Notes under the pieces: model-generated
What the model was told of the DNA's origin: nothing
Database searches by the model: none
The model's input: the letters and a program-made list of their open reading frames with translations, nothing else
Part shown: positions 62,086 through 64,000 of the stretch, piece by piece
Numbering within the stretch: position 1 is the stretch's first letter
Layout of the letters: every line of letters starts with the position of its first letter
Assembly: GCA_028554795.2 (NCBI GenBank)
Contig: JAPYKE020000037.1
Location: 6,756,501 to 6,820,500 of the forward strand
Reading direction: 5' to 3'
Length of the DNA stretch: 64,000 bases
Origin: Sinohyriopsis cumingii
Taxonomy: Eukaryota > Mollusca > Bivalvia > Unionida > Unionidae
Made by a program: the position numbers and the translations under genes

Positions 62086-62541
62086 ATGGATACTTTACAA
62101 GAGAACATTCGTGCTTTGCCTGTGGAGTTGAGAGAACGCATTTACCGAGAGCTGGTCAAAATACAAGTGAAACGTAAAGAACAATTGCATCCGTTACGTC
62201 ACCGGTGTTTGAACCACTGGTACCTGAAGGCTATACAAGGATTGATTCAATTGAAAGTGTTCCATCGGACAGACATTGATCAACGATCCTCTAGTTTTAA
62301 AAAGGATTGGTTTGGTATGGACGATTCTACCTACATCATTGTAAACGTACTGCATCGAATTCCAGAGGAAGAGTTAACGAATTACCAACATCTTGAACAC
62401 AATGTCAACTTAGTGAAAGAGGAAACTTCTGAACGAATTGTAATGTGTAGATTAGTGACTCAACGATTTAAATTTGACACTGAAGTGAAACCATGTTTGT
62501 GCAAAGAGTACATTTCTTGTGTCAGACCAAAGAGGATTTAG
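62086..62541 (+). CDS. Unknown protein with F-box-like start, paralogue 1
   Basis: 151 residues. The start carries LPVELRERIYREL, which resembles the beginning of an F-box (LP.E....I...L), followed by a Lys-rich helix; the fit is weak and no other domain is seen. The first 43 codons are almost identical to the next gene, the remainder diverges. It lies 28 bp after BIR 2 on the same strand. If it is an F-box protein it would link targets to a ubiquitin ligase (inference). Confidence 0.6.
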   Translation: MDTLQENIRALPVELRERIYRELVKIQVKRKEQLHPLRHRCLNHWYLKAIQGLIQLKVFHRTDIDQRSSSFKKDWFGMDDSTYIIVNVLHRIPEEELTNYQHLEHNVNLVKEETSERIVMCRLVTQRFKFDTEVKPCLCKEYISCVRPKRI

Positions 62542-62553
62542 TATGACCTATTC

Positions 62554-62997
62554 ATGGATACTTTGCTAGAGAACATTCGTGCTTTGCCTGTGGAGTTGAG
62601 AGAACGCATTTACCGAGAGCTGGTGAAAATACAAGTCAAACGTAAAGAACAATTGCATCCGTTACGTCACCAGATCTTTAACCACTGGTACCTGAATGGT
62701 ATAAGAGAACTGATTCGTCAGAAATTGTTTCAGTGGTCAGACCTTGTTCAACACTTTGAGTTAGTGAATGATCGAAATGTTCATTATTTTGGTTACTTCG
62801 AGATTCACCTACAGCAATACATTGAGGAAGACAAGTTAAAGGATTATCAACATATTTTACGTGGAATCTACTTAGAGGAAGAGGAAACTTCTAAACGAAG
62901 TTTCGGTTACAGTATGCAAGATTTAGATTCCCTACTGGAGAACGAAGATCTCTGGCTAGAAAGTACGTGTATTGTTTCCGAAACAAAGAGACTATAA
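62554..62997 (+). CDS. Unknown protein with F-box-like start, paralogue 2
   Basis: 147 residues, tandem paralogue of 62086-62541 and 12 bp downstream. The 5' 130 bp are nearly identical between the two, ending near 62216 and 62684; after that only patchy similarity remains (NHWYL, an EE.L..YQH block, KEETS/EEETS). The upstream words (TTCATGGATACTTT) are shared too, so the duplicated unit includes the start region. Function unknown. Confidence 0.6.
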   Translation: MDTLLENIRALPVELRERIYRELVKIQVKRKEQLHPLRHQIFNHWYLNGIRELIRQKLFQWSDLVQHFELVNDRNVHYFGYFEIHLQQYIEEDKLKDYQHILRGIYLEEEETSKRSFGYSMQDLDSLLENEDLWLESTCIVSETKRL

Positions 62998-63009
62998 AAA
63001 CAGGCTGCC

Positions 63010-63234
63010 ATGCCACGACTTATGTCACATGTCATCCAACAGATTCCGTGGAAGGAACTCAATGACCATATTCAAACCGTGGATCATTACCATCGATTAT
63101 TACAAGAACTGTATCCATTCAATTTGGGACGACAAGTGGTGTGTGTCTTAGTGACTTGTTTTTTGGGATTTCGTTTACCAGCCGATTCTTTGTGGACTCT
63201 TTACGATCAGTACTTACCACATCCATGGCCTTAA
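63010..63234 (+). CDS. Short unknown protein
   Basis: 74 residues, start 12 bp after the previous stop. Helical, with a hydrophobic stretch at about 41-56 that could be a weak membrane segment. No family recognised. Its last codons overlap the start of the next gene (ATG at 63225). Confidence 0.45.
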   Translation: MPRLMSHVIQQIPWKELNDHIQTVDHYHRLLQELYPFNLGRQVVCVLVTCFLGFRLPADSLWTLYDQYLPHPWP

Positions 63235-63548
63235 ATGGTCACGAAAAACTCCTTTTGCTCAAAGCCTTGCGTTTTCATCTGGATACTTCTCGACCTCTAC
63301 GGGAAAAAAAGATTCGTCAACTTTTAGCTACCCAAGACGTGTATGACGATGTGTGTGTAGCTTGTGACTTACATCCCCATTGGCCAGATGTCCGTGCCTG
63401 GAAAGAATGGGATTTTGAGGCTTGGACCCAAGAAGTGGCCCAGTATGCACGAGAGTTGTTCAAGGAAAAAAGTTACTTTTCAACCCGTGTTAGTGACGGT
63501 GCCAGAAGAACCCGTCACCCAGGACAGGACTGTCGTGGACAGACCTGA
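63225..63548 (+). CDS. Short unknown protein, overlaps both neighbours
   Basis: 107 residues from the ATG at 63225; upstream in-frame codons from 63141 lie inside the previous gene and are less likely to be used. A Leu/Arg-rich helical start, then an aromatic-rich middle (HPHW, WKEWDFEAW). No family recognised. Its 3' half overlaps the next gene in another frame. Confidence 0.4.
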   Translation: MALNGHEKLLLLKALRFHLDTSRPLREKKIRQLLATQDVYDDVCVACDLHPHWPDVRAWKEWDFEAWTQEVAQYARELFKEKSYFSTRVSDGARRTRHPGQDCRGQT

Positions 63549-63735
63549 AAGACCCTTTCGGGAGGACACTTGTGTGACCTTACCCCCTGTTGAACTGGTT
63601 AGAACATTACCCAAAAGATGTGATTGTTGTACAGACACTTGTGTTTATTCCACGTTCATCGTTATCATGTGCCTTTTATCCTTGTACTTAAGCCTTTGGC
63701 TTTTATGTATTTTTGTCTTTCGTATTCATGTTTGA
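63445..63735 (+). CDS. Small membrane protein candidate
   Basis: 96 residues from the ATG at 63445 (longer in-frame start at 63364). A polar, Pro/Val-rich N-terminal part, a Cys cluster at 59-66 (CDCCTDTC), then one membrane segment at about 69-92 and a short basic end: a single-pass protein with a C-terminal anchor. AATAAA follows at 63749-63754. No family recognised. Confidence 0.5.
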   Translation: MHESCSRKKVTFQPVLVTVPEEPVTQDRTVVDRPERPFREDTCVTLPPVELVRTLPKRCDCCTDTCVYSTFIVIMCLLSLYLSLWLLCIFVFRIHV

Positions 63736-63769
63736 TAAAAAAACATTCAATAAACGTGTTCTGAAAAAG

Positions 63770-63777
63770 TATATAAA
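63770..63777 (+). promoter_or_regulatory. TATA box of the ATPase gene
   Basis: TATATAAA, about 50 bp before the ATG at 63824; the same spacing as at the polymerase gene. Confidence 0.6.
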
Positions 63778-63823
63778 CTCTTGTCTTGTTCGTTTTCGTG
63801 TCACAAGTGACATTTCTCACACC

Positions 63824-64000
63824 ATGGCTACCTCTGCTGTCTCTGCTCCCTCTTCCTCTACTGTCAAAGTCATCGACGAACACTTAGATCGTGCCAGTTG
63901 GGAGGCTTTGTATCTTCGCCATCCCTTTAACATGCTCATTGCTGGACCTAGCGGTTCAGGCAAAACCGAATTCGTCAAACGTTTGATCGAACATAAACAT
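63824..64000 (+). CDS. P-loop ATPase, probable DNA-packaging type, partial
   Basis: The first 59 residues are in the window; the gene runs off the right edge. A Ser/Ala-rich start is followed by a Walker A motif, GPSGSGKT, at residues 41-48, preceded by a hydrophobic strand (FNMLIA). A short N-terminus with an early Walker A fits the FtsK/HerA-like packaging ATPases of Polintons and adintoviruses. Family assignment rests on position and this motif only. Confidence 0.6.
   Translation, partial: MATSAVSAPSSSTVKVIDEHLDRASWEALYLRHPFNMLIAGPSGSGKTEFVKRLIEHKH

Larger units (their letters stand above)
54480..64000. mobile_element. Polinton/Maverick- or adintovirus-like integrated DNA virus element, left part
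   Basis: A gene-dense block on both strands: small basic protein, broken Gln-rich gene, CCHC protein, family B polymerase, two BIR proteins, a run of short proteins and the start of a P-loop ATPase at the window edge. Polymerase B plus a packaging-type ATPase fits the Polinton/adintovirus group; integrase, protease and capsid genes are not in the window. Genes are intronless, closely packed and mostly intact, with their own TATA boxes. Higher GC than the flanks is visible by eye. The left limit is not determined and may be near 54230. Confidence 0.7.

Overview
The window is animal nuclear DNA, AT-rich, most likely from a mollusc (bivalve or gastropod) or another lophotrochozoan. Reasons: two intronless rhodopsin-class neuropeptide-receptor-like GPCR genes, tRNA-headed SINEs whose tail resembles mollusc SINE tails, Gypsy and LINE relics, a CMC-type DNA transposon, and many very long (TA)n tracts. 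The taxon call is inference; no rRNA or mitochondrial marker is present.

Layout. 1-9890 and about 29650-43690 are two direct copies (A and B) of an ancient segmental duplication. Each begins with an intact minus-strand GPCR gene (25-1206 and 29655-30932); the rest is non-coding or decayed sequence that still aligns piecewise. B is longer because it gained a 46-bp minisatellite of about 50 units (32840-35125), a roughly 1.6 kb segment (36600-38240), a roughly 1.4 kb segment holding a 31-bp array, and two SINEs. A carries a SINE that B lacks. Weaker matches (15744-15825 with 43895-43995; 19792-20930 with 52629-53095) suggest the duplication once reached about 21 kb and 53 kb.

10500-15930 is a decayed minus-strand Gypsy-class retrotransposon with the order gag, protease, integrase, reverse transcriptase, an integrase-first (Gmr1-like) arrangement. 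A 2.4-kb CMC transposon (12589-14989) is nested in it. A second, nearly identical and intact copy lies at 50043-52442. 19-31 kb holds LINE scraps, a 50-bp minisatellite and simple repeats. 44230-48720 is a decayed LINE, probably of the L1/Tx1 group.

From about 54.5 kb to the end of the window the DNA changes character: denser genes, visibly higher GC, compact TATA-driven promoters and both strands used. This is the left part of an integrated Polinton/Maverick- or adintovirus-like DNA virus element: a small basic protein, a Gln/Glu-rich coiled-coil gene broken by a 217-bp duplication, a two-knuckle CCHC protein, a 1346-residue family B DNA polymerase, two BIR (IAP-like) proteins, a tandem pair of short unknown proteins with an F-box-like start, three short overlapping ORFs (one with a C-terminal membrane segment), and the start of a P-loop ATPase cut by the window edge. 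Integrase, protease and capsid genes would be expected beyond the window. The reading frames from the polymerase rightwards are open, so the insertion may be young or the locus may still be active.
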